The notes under the pieces are model-generated. The model saw only the letters and a list, made by a program, of their open reading frames with translations, ran no database searches and was not told the origin of the DNA. 64,000 bases of DNA from Streptomyces sp. SAI-135. Its GTDB lineage: Bacteria > Actinomycetota > Actinomycetes > Streptomycetales > Streptomycetaceae. Made by a program: the position numbers and the translations under genes. Position 1 is the first letter of the stretch. Each line of letters begins with the position of its first letter. The stretch is taken from NCBI RefSeq assembly GCF_029893805.1, contig NZ_JARXYP010000001.1, positions 1 to 64,000 on the forward strand, given 5' to 3'. This document shows positions 44,477 through 55,063 of the stretch, piece by piece.

Positions 44477-44624
44477 CCCTCAGCCCCTCATACGACGGCT
44501 GCGGCGAGGTCTCGCCGTTCCCTGCTGTCTCTACGCAACCGCACGACCACGCTCAGCGGTACCGTTGCCGCAGCACCAGGGCTTGAAAGCCTTGAAAGTT
44601 CGCAAGGGTACGGGGAGTTGAGGC

Positions 44625-45965
44625 ATGGCCAAGCGTGAACCGAACGTGGCGCTCGGGCGCCTGCTCGCCGAGAGCCGTTGGACTCATCGCCAGTTCGCGC
44701 GGGCGGTGAACCGCGTCGGCACCGAGACCGGAATCCCTCTGCGCTATGACGAGTCGGCGGTGAGCCACTGGCTGGGCGGCACCGTCCCTCGCGGCGCGGT
44801 GCGCGGATGCATCCTCGAAGCTCTCTCCCGCCGCCTCGGCCGCCCCGTCACCCATGCCGAGGCCGGGCTGCCCGTTCCACGCGATCGCTCCTCCGCGGCT
44901 GCGGATACCGTGGAAGGGGTGATCGACCTGGGGAGGCTGGATATGGACCCGTCCCGCCGCAGTGTCCTGGGTGCCGGCCTGTTCTCCGTGGCCGTCACCA
45001 TCCCCGGCTGGCCTGATGTAGTCGGGCGTGCCGATGCCATTCAGTCCGGCCGCACAGCACGCATCGGCATGAACGAAGTGAACATGGTCATCGCCATGAC
45101 CGAGCGTGTCTCGGAACTGGACGACGAGTTTGGCGGCCGTCACGCACGCCCCATGGCGGCCTCGTTCATAGTCAACACCGTGGCCTCCTACCTGCGCGCC
45201 GACGCACCCGAGGACGTACGCAAGGCGATGCTGTCCGCCGCCTCGGACCTGCTCTACCTGACCGGCTACATGGCCGTGGACGAAGGGCTGCACGGTCTCG
45301 CGCAGCGCTACTACATCAAGGCCCTGGAGCTGGCTGGCGCTGCCGAGGACCACCTGACGTACTGCACCACCCTGCGGGGCATGAGTGTCCAGGCAGTCGA
45401 CCTCCGTCACGGGGCCAAGGCCATGGAGCTGGCCGACGCCGCTGCCGCCGCCTCCCCGAAAGCCGGCCCTCGGATGCTGGCCTTCCTCGTCGGCCAGCAA
45501 GCGCACGCTGCCGCGCAGACCGGCGACCGTGCGGGCGCGCTGCGCTACATCCGGGAGGCCGAGGCGGCCATGGACCGTGCCGAGTCACGCGGAAAGGCGT
45601 TCGGCTCGTATGACCCCTCTTCGCTCAACTACCACGTCAGCCAGGTCCGTTACGAACTCGGTGACAAGGCCGGAGCCGTCGAAGCCATGCAGCAAGCGGA
45701 CCGGCTCCGCCCCAGCGTGTACCAGCGCACACGAGTACACCGTCGTGGCCTATTGGCAGAGCGGCAGTTGGAACTCGGCCACCTGGAAGCGGCCTGTGCC
45801 ACCTGGCACCAGGCCCTCGACGACTACCCCAAGGTGCAGTCCGGCCGAGCCGACGAGCGTGTGAAGGCGATGTTCGGTCTCTTGCGCCCTCATCTGAAGA
45901 ACGCGACGGCCCGCGACCTGTACGACCGAGCACGGACGATCGCACCACCCTCGCTGGTCACCTGA
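44625..45965 (+). CDS. XRE-type HTH regulator with TPR domain
   Basis: This 446-residue regulator has an N-terminal HTH (ALGRLLAESRWTHRQFARAV, DESAVSHWLGGTVPRGAVRG), a short linker (DPSRRSVLGAGLFSVAVT) and a long TPR array (YLTGYMAVDEGLHGLAQRYY, ALELAGAAEDHLTYCTTLRG, GDRAGALRYIREAEAAMDRA). Streptomyces proteins of this plan often control small secreted or signalling peptides, and some related regulators sense peptides through the TPR groove. ATG 44625 has GGGGAG upstream. It is divergent from the tiny genes at 44476-43849 with a 148-bp shared promoter region. Confidence 0.85.
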   Translation: MAKREPNVALGRLLAESRWTHRQFARAVNRVGTETGIPLRYDESAVSHWLGGTVPRGAVRGCILEALSRRLGRPVTHAEAGLPVPRDRSSAAADTVEGVIDLGRLDMDPSRRSVLGAGLFSVAVTIPGWPDVVGRADAIQSGRTARIGMNEVNMVIAMTERVSELDDEFGGRHARPMAASFIVNTVASYLRADAPEDVRKAMLSAASDLLYLTGYMAVDEGLHGLAQRYYIKALELAGAAEDHLTYCTTLRGMSVQAVDLRHGAKAMELADAAAAASPKAGPRMLAFLVGQQAHAAAQTGDRAGALRYIREAEAAMDRAESRGKAFGSYDPSSLNYHVSQVRYELGDKAGAVEAMQQADRLRPSVYQRTRVHRRGLLAERQLELGHLEAACATWHQALDDYPKVQSGRADERVKAMFGLLRPHLKNATARDLYDRARTIAPPSLVT

Positions 45966-46470
45966 TCCCGCACCGCCTTCAAGCTCAGCCACAGAAAGTC
46001 AGCCACGACGGCGGGCGCGCCGAGAGAGCACCCGCCACGTGTGCTTCCAGTAACCCCGCGCCGGCCTCAGCCCCGCCTCTTCGTTCCGTCTCGGCATCCG
46101 CCCTCCTCCGGCCTAACCGCTCGGCAGCGGGATGGCCTGCTCGATCTGCGGTCTCGCCTGTGACCGCACGCCGACGACGATCGCGGCTTTCGGCTGCCAC
46201 GGCCTGACGTGGTGCTGTGTGGCGTTCGGCGCAGTCGGCCTGGCGCCGCCGCTGCGGACCGATGCGGTTGCTTCCGGGATCAGGGTCACCTCGCTTGCCT
46301 GCCACCGCGCGCCGAGTGGCCGGTGGGCGTCGCCAGCGGGGCGGCAGACAGGAGCGGGCGGCGGCCACCGGCCGCCGGCGCGCGGCGGCCCGCGCAAGCG
46401 GGACGCCCTTCTTGATCAAGCAAAGAAACTCTGAACAGCTCACCGTCTGGTCGATCTGTCAGACTGTCGA
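45966..46470. other. 500-bp region without a confident gene
   Basis: A plus-strand frame at 46132-46434 (ACSICGLACDRTPTTIAAFG, CHGLTWCCVAFGAVGLAPPL) has several cysteines and could be a small element-encoded protein, but codon bias is weak and no ribosome site is visible. Otherwise the region is unexplained. It separates the XRE regulator from the eroded integrative element. Confidence 0.35.
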
Positions 46471-46878
46471 TCAGGGGCGCTGCTGCCGGCGCTTCTTCGA
46501 CTCGGCCAGTGCGGCCTCCAGCTTCTCGCTCGGCGACACGTCCGGATCGGTGTCGTCGTGGAGGGGTGGCAGGAACAGGCCGCGGCGGCTCTTCTCGCGT
46601 TTGATCTTCCGGCGCTCGTTGAAGACTCGCTGGTGTTCCTCGCGGATCGTGACCCATCGCTGGTCCAGCTCGGCTTCCCGTTCCAGCAACTCGTCATCGC
46701 TGAGGTCGGCGAACTCGGCGGCAGCCGCGCGGGCCTCGCGGGCGATCTCGTCTCGCAGTAGGTAGTTCGTGATCGGCCCGTGGTGCTTGCCTGGCTCCGG
46801 GGTCTGGCGTACGAAGACGCCGCGCCCCTTGACCGCGTACACGAGTCCGGCCTGCTTGAGATACCGGTAGGCGGCTCG
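46471..46878 (-). pseudogene. korSA: KorSA-like GntR regulator, 5'-truncated
   Basis: In pSAM2-type elements KorSA represses transfer genes. Here the minus strand encodes RAAYRYLKQAGLVYAVKGRG (end of the winged helix and the wing) and VFVRQTPEPGK. An element-type C-terminal region follows (FADLSDDELLEREAELDQRW, EEHQRVFNERRKIKREKSRR). The first HTH helices are missing because the sequence switches at about 46880 to the head-to-head tra gene. The regulator is almost certainly inactive for DNA binding. Confidence 0.65.
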
Positions 46879-46883
46879 CTCGG

Positions 46884-48107
46884 ATGGCCGGGCTGGCAGT
46901 CACCGACAAGACGCCGGGCCTGCTCGCGCAGATCACCGCGCAGAAGGGCAGCACGCCACCGCCGCGCGTGCTGACTCCCCGGATCAAGGTGAAGTCGGAC
47001 CGGTTCGGCGTGATCGTCCGGGCGCGCACGCTGCCGCAGGTCGGGCTGGAGGAGTACCAGAAGGCGGCACGCTTCCTGGCCGACGCCTGGCGCTGCACGC
47101 GTGTGTCCGTGCTGCCGGACGGGCCTGGCAAGGTGGTGATCCGGGGCGTGCGCTCCGACCCGTTGACCACGCCGACTGAGCACCGGCCCACCGGCCGCCC
47201 TCCCACAGACCTGACGCGCTGGGAGCTGGGTGTGGACGAGTACGTCGCCCCGGTGTGCGTGTCCCTGGCCAACGTGCCCGGGGTGACCGTGGCCGACGTC
47301 CCCGGCGCGGGCAAGACCTCGGGGATCAACAAGTTCGTCTGCGACTTCGCCCCGTCGGCTGCCGTACAGATCGCGACTGCGGACGGGAAGGTGTCGCGGG
47401 CCTCGGAGGGCGATTACGCGGACCTGGTCAAGCGGATGTTCACGTTCTGTGGTGACGACCTGGACGAAGCGAATGCGCTGTTCAAGCGGCTGGTGGAGCT
47501 GCGTCGGCAGCGGTCCTCGGTGATCCGTGACGTGCTGGGCGTGAAGAACATGTGGCACGTCGGCCCCTCGCCGCAGTGGCCGCTCACGGTCCTGATCATC
47601 GACGAGGCACACACGTTCTTCCGCGAGTACAAGGGCAGCGACGCCGAGACGAGACGTTTGGCCGCGCTGACGGCGGAGAACACCCGCCTGGTGGAGGACC
47701 TGGTCAAGAAGGGTCGCAGCGTCGGGATCCTGGTGATCCTGATCAGCCAGAAGACCACCGGCGACGCGATTCCGACCTTCATCCGCGACGTGTGCCCGAT
47801 CGGGCTGTCCGCGCAGAAGACCGTGGAAGCCGCGGTGGCCGCACTCGGTGACGACATCCGCAACTGGCCCGACGCCAGCCCGGTCACCTTGCAGGACCCC
47901 GCCTACGTCGGCGTCGCGGTGATGGCGATGCAGGGCCGCCCCGGCTACACCCGCATCCGCACCCCCTACGTCTCCGACGCCGACGCCGCCCGCATCGCCG
48001 AGGACACCTCGCACCTGACCGCCGACCCCGCCTTCCTCCTGGACGCCCTCCTCGACACCGCTGGCCGTACGGCACCCGACGACACCCCTGTTCCGCTCAC
48101 CAAGTAG
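46884..48107 (+). pseudogene. traSA: TraSA-like FtsK/SpoIIIE DNA translocase, 5'-truncated
   Basis: TraSA-type proteins are hexameric FtsK-like pumps that move double-stranded element DNA between mycelia. The frame from ATG 46884 holds the motor core: GVTVADVPGAGKTSGINKF (Walker A), LTVLIIDEAHTFF (Walker B) and GRSVGILVILISQKTTGDAI. The 407 residues lack the N-terminal membrane region, and the ATG at the junction has no ribosome site. The C-terminus appears complete (DTPVPLTK). It is head to head with the truncated korSA, and a deletion removed both starts. Confidence 0.75.
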
Positions 48108-48144
48108 CCCGGAACGCCCGCAAATTGGAAAGGAGGTTGAGATC

Positions 48145-48894
48145 ATGACGGAGGAACGGTTCACCCGGCGCACCGTGACCGTGGTCATGGCGGTCATCGC
48201 GGCCCTGGCCTTCGTCTTCTCCTTCGGCAACGTCTGGGCGCTCGCCCTGCGCCTCGATGTTCCGCACCCGATCGCGCCGCTGATCGCCCCCATGGTGGAC
48301 CTGTCCGTCGTCGGGCTCCTGATCGCTCTGCGCTTCCTGGCCCTGCGCGGCGTGTCCAAGGCAGAGTTGCGGGCCGGCACCCGCCTGCTGCACCTGTGCG
48401 GACTGCTCACCCTCGCCCTGAACACCGCCGAGCCCCTGCTGACCGGACGCTACGGCCGCGCCTGCCTGGACAGCGTCGCCCCGCTCCTGCTGCTCGGTTG
48501 GGGCCACGTCGGCCCCGCCTTCCTCGCCCAGTTCCACGCCCTCCCCACCCAGAACCTGGAGCCCGCACCCACCCCCATCTCCGCGTCGGTGCCCACCGAA
48601 GCGCCCGCCCCCGAGCCGATGCCTGCGACGCCCGCCCCGATCGTCGTCGACTCCCCTGCCGAGGAACCACAGCCCGCTCCGACTCCGGCCCCAGCTGCTA
48701 CTCCGCCCATCACTGTCGCCAAGACGACCCGACCCGCCTCCGGCCCGGCCCTGCCTGCCGCCCTGCTGGACGCGGCCCGACGCATCGCGGATGCCCACCG
48801 TGCCGAGCACGGAACTTCGATCACAGCTGCCCATCTGGGAACGCGCATGGGCGTTGCCCTTCCGGTGGCCACCGCCGCGCTCGCTCAGCTCTGA
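48145..48894 (+). CDS. SpdB-like DUF2637 spread protein
   Basis: This 249-residue protein starts at ATG 48145 with AGGAGG eight bases before. It has four hydrophobic segments (TVVMAVIAALAFVFSFGNVW, IAPLIAPMVDLSVVGLLIAL, HLCGLLTLALNTAEPLL, LLLLGWGHVGPAFLAQF), a long proline/alanine-rich linker and a helix-turn-helix-like end (SITAAHLGTRMGVALPVATA). DUF2637/SpdB proteins assist intramycelial spread of conjugative elements. It follows traSA by 37 bp and precedes repSA, the usual order. Confidence 0.82.
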   Translation: MTEERFTRRTVTVVMAVIAALAFVFSFGNVWALALRLDVPHPIAPLIAPMVDLSVVGLLIALRFLALRGVSKAELRAGTRLLHLCGLLTLALNTAEPLLTGRYGRACLDSVAPLLLLGWGHVGPAFLAQFHALPTQNLEPAPTPISASVPTEAPAPEPMPATPAPIVVDSPAEEPQPAPTPAPAATPPITVAKTTRPASGPALPAALLDAARRIADAHRAEHGTSITAAHLGTRMGVALPVATAALAQL

Positions 48895-49045
48895 GCCCCC
48901 GCGCCCACGCCACCCGCATCACCCCTCCCTGAACCCACGCTCGCCCATGGGCCTGATTCGTCATGCCCCCAGCAGCACCAACACGCCTTCCTGCCTGGCT
49001 GGTTGCTGCTCGGGGCCACCACCCGACAGAAGGGACACGCCCCGA

Positions 49046-50490
<1,445 letters not shown>

Positions 50491-50491
<1 letters not shown>

Positions 50492-50721
50492 TGACCTCGC
50501 CCCCGTCCATCGTCCTCCATGCGGAGGCGGGCCCAGCGCCGGCGCTGCTGCTGACGGTTCCCCAGGTCATGGCCCGCCTCCAGCTCGGCCGCTCCGCCGT
50601 CTACGACCTGCTCCGAAGCGGCCAGCTCGCCTCGATCACCCTCGGCCGCGCCCGGCGCATCCCCGCCCACGCCCTCACCGACTTCATCCGCACTCGCCTC
50701 GAACAGGAAGCCGCCGCCTGA
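50491..50721 (+). CDS. xis: Excisionase (MerR-like HTH, Xis of pSAM2-type element)
   Basis: This 76-residue protein contains LLLTVPQVMARLQLGRSAVY, DLLRSGQLASITLGRARRIP, the excisionase/helix-turn-helix_17 fold. It directs the integrase towards excision. It overlaps repSA by one base and the integrase gene by one base (TGATG at both ends), as in other elements of this group. It is intact, although the partner integrase is not. Confidence 0.88.
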
Positions 50722-50984
50722 TGACCACTCCGCGCCCCGCCCCATCTCGCCGCGCCCGCTCCCGCGCCAACGGCGACGGAACCGTCTACCAGCGCAAGGA
50801 CGGACGCTGGGAAGCCGCCGGGTACGTCCTCGCGCCCGGCAACACCCGAAAGCGCGTGCGCGTCTACGGCACGACCCGCAAGGAAGCGCTGACCAAGCTC
50901 ACCGAGAAGATCGCCGCCAGCAACCTTGGTCTGCCCGTGGCGACGGCCGACAGCACCGTCAGCGCGTACCTGACATACTGCGTA
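50721..50984 (+). pseudogene. int: Tyrosine integrase, N-terminal fragment
   Basis: The frame starts at ATG 50721 and encodes SRANGDGTVYQRKDGRWEAA, RKRVRVYGTTRKEALTKLTE and VATADSTVSAYLTYC. These are the arm-binding and start of the core-binding domain of an actinomycete phage-type integrase. At about 50985 homology ends abruptly and an unrelated minus-strand DUF5753 fragment begins. The catalytic R-H-R-Y domain is absent, so the element cannot integrate or excise on its own. Confidence 0.8.
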
Positions 50985-51560
50985 CGGCGCTTGTGCGTAG
51001 GTGGAGCTGGGGCTGTTGGCGCTGTCGTAGATATCGACGTAGGACTCATACGCCAGGCCTCGGCTGTTGTAGCGGGTGTCGGTCAGCACGCGGCCGCCGT
51101 GCACGGCCGGTTCGCTCAGGCGCCGAAAGTCGTCGGCGTAGAGCTTGACCTCACCTGCCTGCTGGAGGGTCAGGAAGGCGGAGACGAGTTCGACGTTGAC
51201 GTGCCGGTCATCGAAGATCCAGAAATCCTCCACCGGGGGGATCGCGCTGCGGTCGGTGTCGCGGGGGATGATGCCAATGCTGACTGAGGCCAGGACGGTC
51301 GCCTCCAGCAGACGGCTGAGCTGCTCCACCATGAGGGCGGCCGGTCCCACTCGCCTGTACAGGACGATCTCTTCCAGCACTTGGCGAACTGTCTGCCACC
51401 CTCGGCGGTCAGGAACTTCTGTTTTCCCGTCCGGGTCTCCAGGGCGGCATCGACGTCATCGGGAAGTCCGCGCCGCTGGCGGATATTTGTAGGACGGCTC
51501 GCGTGTAGGCCTCCGTCTGCAGTGGGCCGGGAACGAGGTTTTCCGCCAGTACGACACGGA
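50985..51560 (-). pseudogene. DUF5753-type XRE regulator fragment
   Basis: The minus strand encodes FRVVLAENLVPGPLQTEAYT, then after a frame change DDVDAALETRTGKQKFLTAE, and after another VLEEIVLYRRVGPAALMVEQ. It continues as LASVSIGIIPRDTDRSAIPP, VEDFWIFDDRHVNVELVSAF and ADDFRRLSEPAVHG. This is the C-terminal domain of WhiJ-like XRE-DUF5753 regulators. The HTH is missing and two frame changes break the rest. Its 3' end has been replaced by integrase sequence. Confidence 0.75.
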
Positions 51561-51616
51561 AACTGGCCGCTTCAACCGGCCCGACCCCGCAGCCCCCGAA
51601 CCGCAGCAGCCCTTAC

Positions 51617-52423
51617 GTGTCGGCGTACGCCTACGCCAACAACACGCCCACGCTGTACACCGACCCGAGCGGCCTGACGCCCGTTGCGGGCGACGACGGC
51701 AAGGTCGACAGTCTCGGCGAGGGGCTGAAGATCTTTGGTAATGGCTTCCTTCAGGGCCTCAAGGCTCCCTTCGAGTTCATGGGAGACGCCAAGGACGCTC
51801 TGACCGGAACGAACGGCGACGTTAGAGCCTTCGTCGACAGGTACCTTCCCGTCCGCCCCGCTTACCGTCTCTACCGAGCCGAGTACCTGCTCCGCCAGCA
51901 GGGCTGCGACGCCCTCGCGGACCTGTACGCCGACGCGGCGGACGAACTCACCCAGCAGATCGCGGTCACCGGAGTCGGCGGCCTTACCGGGTGGCGCAGG
52001 AACGCGGTGGAGCCCGAGACGTCCGTCCTGGGGTCCGAGGGACTGCCTAAGAGCTCCACAGGCGGCGGATTGTTCTTCCACGGTTCCGACGTGAAGTCAT
52101 TGGTCGACATCCTCAACAAGGGACTGGACGCATCCGCAGCAACCGCAGGCCACACCGACGGGCCGGGTGGGTTCTTCCTCGCCACCCACTACCTCGACGC
52201 GGAGTTCTTCGCTCTCCGAAGCGCAGGACAGAGCGGAGTCATCAAGGTCAAAATCACGGACACGGCGATGAGCAAGCTCGAGGAAGCCGGAGCCGTGACC
52301 CGTAAGATCCCAGAGTCACCGAAGTCACCGAAGTTCCAAGGGTACGAATTTCACATTCCCCCATCGGCCTTCGGCCTCTTCAACCGACTCAGGCAGGAGG
52401 GCGGCATTGAAATATCACCCTGA
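51617..52423 (+). CDS. Rhs C-terminal tip with an ADP-ribosyltransferase-like toxin domain
   Basis: The frame begins with the last residues of an Rhs core (SAYAYANNTPTLYTDPSGLT). A helical pre-toxin region follows (RPAYRLYRAEYLLRQQGCDA), then the tip: GGLFFHGSDVKSLVDILNKG, GGFFLATHYLDAEFFALR and GVIKVKITDTAMSKLEEA. An HGS strand followed by a GL helix and a GGFFLATH strand recalls the H-x-T/S and Y-type motifs of ADP-ribosyltransferase folds, but the third catalytic residue is not certain. The rest of the Rhs gene is absent. A small gene overlaps its end and is the likely immunity partner. Confidence 0.6.
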   Translation: MSAYAYANNTPTLYTDPSGLTPVAGDDGKVDSLGEGLKIFGNGFLQGLKAPFEFMGDAKDALTGTNGDVRAFVDRYLPVRPAYRLYRAEYLLRQQGCDALADLYADAADELTQQIAVTGVGGLTGWRRNAVEPETSVLGSEGLPKSSTGGGLFFHGSDVKSLVDILNKGLDASAATAGHTDGPGGFFLATHYLDAEFFALRSAGQSGVIKVKITDTAMSKLEEAGAVTRKIPESPKSPKFQGYEFHIPPSAFGLFNRLRQEGGIEISP

Positions 52424-52847
52424 CGATATCGCCCCTCTGGACACGATGGCCCACCTACAGAAGAACGAGAGTCAGTTCTTCCGCTCAGGTAACTACGACG
52501 CCATCGAGCTAGCGGGCATGATCGCCACAGAAGCTCTGACCCTGGGCGCGCAGAAGGTCCATATCCAGTCCTCTGGAGAGTGGCTGACCGTAGTCGCCGA
52601 CAATGACTGGCTAAAGCGTTACGGGGACGAGGCGTTCCACGCGATCACCCCGTTCCCGGAGGCCGGAGTCAACGGCATGCTGGCAGAGGTTCTAGCCCTC
52701 GCCTTCTCGGCAGGTGTGGCAACCGCCACGACTGCCGAGGTCACAATACTCAAAGGGGAAGGTTCTCCTCTCGCCCATCCGCTCGACCAAGGTATGGCCA
52801 GGGCTGTCGCCATAAGGCGCCAACGCGGACTCCAGCCTCTCGGATAA
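52407..52847 (+). CDS. Candidate immunity protein for the adjacent Rhs tip
   Basis: TTG 52407 is preceded by AGGAGG at ideal spacing inside the end of the toxin gene, and the 17-bp overlap implies coupled synthesis. The 146-residue protein is soluble and mixed alpha/beta (FFRSGNYDAIELAGMIATEA, KVHIQSSGEWLTVVADNDWL). No known family is recognised. Position, coupling and lack of export signal are what one expects of an immunity protein that neutralises the toxin in the cytoplasm. Confidence 0.55.
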   Translation: MKYHPDDIAPLDTMAHLQKNESQFFRSGNYDAIELAGMIATEALTLGAQKVHIQSSGEWLTVVADNDWLKRYGDEAFHAITPFPEAGVNGMLAEVLALAFSAGVATATTAEVTILKGEGSPLAHPLDQGMARAVAIRRQRGLQPLG

Positions 52848-52912
52848 GTGCCAAGGCCGCATGAACCGCGACTGGTTCGTGCGGCCGTGCACCCTCGTAG
52901 TGCGCAACACGA

Positions 52913-53165
52913 CTCGGAAGACCGCGAGATCGCCCAGTCAGAGATCGGCAAGAGTTACGAGTACGCCAGGGACCAGGACCAAGTCGTGCCGATCTCGGAT
53001 GCTGATCTGCGGGACCTGCCGCTGCCCACGGCAAAGGCGATCGAGATCAAGGCCTTCGTGCCGCTAGAGTTCATTGACCCGATCCAGATCGGCGACAGCT
53101 ACTACCTCGCCCCGAGGGCCAAGTAGCGGCGAAGCCCTACAAGGTTTTGGTGCAGGCGCTCAGCA
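52913..53165 (+). pseudogene. ku: Ku DNA-end-binding protein fragment
   Basis: The plus strand encodes SEDREIAQSEIGKSYEYARD, QVVPISDADLRDLPLPTAKA, IEIKAFVPLEFIDPIQIGDS and YYLAP, a central part of bacterial Ku. The frame meets TAG after PRAK, while QVAAKPYKVLVQALSN continues in the next frame. Neither the N-terminal nor the C-terminal part is present. Ku works with LigD in end joining; this copy is a relic. Confidence 0.75.
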
Positions 53166-53184
53166 ACCTGTGGCTTCGCCGATC

Positions 53185-53445
53185 TCCGTCACTGTCTGGA
53201 GCCCGCGGCCTGCGCTCCATACGGCCCTCCGTGCAGCCTCCAACCAGCGCCACCGTGCGCGCATTCACCCCGCTGACCTGGGCCCTCGCACGCACGTGCG
53301 CTATCGTCCATGACCCGGCAGCATCCAGCTCCAGCAGCCGCGCGACCAGCACCGGCCTAGACACCCTCAGCCCCGCCGTGATCTCACCCCACGGGCGATC
53401 AGCAGCGCTGTCGGCGATGCGTCGGTAAAGCGGTGTAACGGCCAC
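53185..53445 (-). pseudogene. N-terminal fragment of an HTH/integrase-core transposase
   Basis: The minus strand encodes VTPLYRRIADSAADRPWGEI, then SWTIAHVRARAQVSGVNART and, after a one-base frame change, WRWLEAARRAVWS. An HTH ending in RTVWRWL after a PLYRRI start is typical of Mu/IS481-like transposases in Streptomyces. No catalytic domain follows. Evidence is limited to this short stretch. Confidence 0.4.
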
Positions 53446-53713
53446 CTGCCCAGGAACCGGGCCTCATAGCCGGGGCCCGGTGAGCAGTCGAACCTACGCC
53501 TCCAAACCACCGGACCCCAGCCACCCCGACACAGCCCACCTCGCCGCGATGCTCTGGCGATTCCCCGTGCGGCTGCCGGCTGTATCCCGCTGGTCGAGGC
53601 GACGAGACGTGGCCCCACGGCATCACCCTCTTACCGCGGGTGCGGGAAGCAGGGTCAGTCGCGGCGGTCACTGCCGTTGTGGTGTCGGTGTCCCCCGAGG
53701 CTGCTATGTCGTG

Positions 53714-54789
53714 TCAAGCCGCGAGTTCCTCGACGTTGCCGAGTCGGCTCCGTTTGGCGCGCTCAAGGATCTTGAAGATCTGGCGGCAGATCACCCGCTT
53801 GAGGCATCGCTGCGCGTCACGGGAGGTCTTCCCTCGGTGATCTTGCGTGCGACGTACGTCTTTGTAGAGGGATCCAGTCGCATCCGGATCAGGGTGATCG
53901 TGTGCATGGCCCGGTTGAGCTGTCGGTCGCCGCTGCGATTGAGAGGGTGTCGGTTGGTCAGCCCGGACGAGGCAGGGATCGGCGAAACACCGGCGAAGGA
54001 GGCGAAGGCGGCTTCCGAGCGGAATCGTCTCTGGTGAGACCAGCTGACCAAGATCTGGGCGGCGGTGATCGGTCCGACTCCGAGCAAGCCGAGAAGCTCG
54101 GGTGCCTGCTGCTGCACCAGGGCGAGGATCTCGTTCTCGAGTTCCTTGGCCTCGGCCTGCAGAGCCTGGATGCGCTGGGCCGTGGACCGCATGGCTCGCA
54201 CCGTCATCCGGTGCTCGAGGTCCTGGGCCGGGCAGTCGCGAAACTGAGCGCAGTAGGCGATCTGGGCCGGGCGCTTGAGCTTCCCCAGCTCGGCGCGGAG
54301 TTCGTCCGGCGCAGAGACGATCAGGGCCTTGAGCTGGTTGATCGCGGCGGTGGAAGCGAGGACCGCGCCGTGGCGGGTGGCAAGCAGCACCCTCAGTGCC
54401 TCGCGTTCGCCACGGCGGCGAGGCCGGAGCAGGTGCTCGGTGGCCAGGGCCTCCTTGGCGGCCCGGATGGCGTCGAGCAAGTCGGTCTTGCGGCCCCCGC
54501 GGTTGGCCGCTCGTTTTGGGCGGCAGACCTCGACGACCTGCTCGCCGGCCTGGTCCAGGAAGACCGCGAGGCCAGCGCCGTAGCTGCCGATGCCTTCCAG
54601 GGCCCAGCAGCGGCGGCCGGGAACCTGCTGGCGGGCGAAGTCCAGCAGGCGCCGGTAACCGCGGGCGTTGGCCGGGGAGTCGGTACTGGCCAGGACGGCG
54701 CCGATGGGGCTGACGGCGGCGGCGGCGAGGGTGTCGCGGTGGGTGTCGACGCCGATGACGCCGTCGACGTGTTCTGCGAGCATGGTCAT
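53714..54789 (-). CDS. IS110-family DEDD transposase
   Basis: The N-terminal RuvC-like domain shows GVIGVDTHRDT (D), WALEGIGSYGAGLAVFL (E) and RGGRKTDLLDAIRAA (D). The C-terminal transposase_20 domain shows LLGLLGVGPITAAQILVSWS and FASFAGVSPIPASSGLTNRH with the serine nucleophile region. The main frame stops at 53791 after TRSDASSG. The expected tail (CLKRVICRQIFKILERAKRS) follows in another frame to a stop at 53714, so a one-base change truncates the last 20-30 residues. IS110 elements lack terminal repeats and use a structured bridge RNA in the non-coding end, so the borders cannot be set by eye. Confidence 0.85.
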
Positions 54790-55063
54790 GCGGTTGTTCT
54801 CCTCCGGGCGGACGACCGTGACGGCGTCGGCCTGGGTGGAGTCACCACGTGGCGGAACTGCGATGAGTCACGCCGGAAGGCGGACAAGCTGCTGATCAAG
54901 CCAACGGGTGGGCCGTGCCGACGCCCGCGCCCGGACAACATCTCGGGAGCGGCAGTCCCTGACGGGACGCCAGTTATCTGCCCTGTCATGCCGGATCACG
55001 AGCGCCGAGCCTGGCAGCAACCCATGCCGGGCCGCAGAAGAACTCTCACAGCAGCTGCTATAA
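54790..55063. other. Spacer upstream of the IS110 transposase
   Basis: No gene is visible. It includes the non-coding upstream region of the IS110 element, the place where IS110-family elements (IS621 group) encode their bridge RNA. I could not assign a structure by eye. Confidence 0.4.

Noticed and set aside
46440..48425. 661-codon minus-strand frame opposite traSA
   Set aside because: Antisense to an FtsK-like motor with Walker motifs; composition typical of shadow frames.
50700..51620. tRNA attachment site for the pSAM2-type element
   Set aside because: No tRNA 3' end or direct repeat could be found at either side; the integrase end of the element is deleted.
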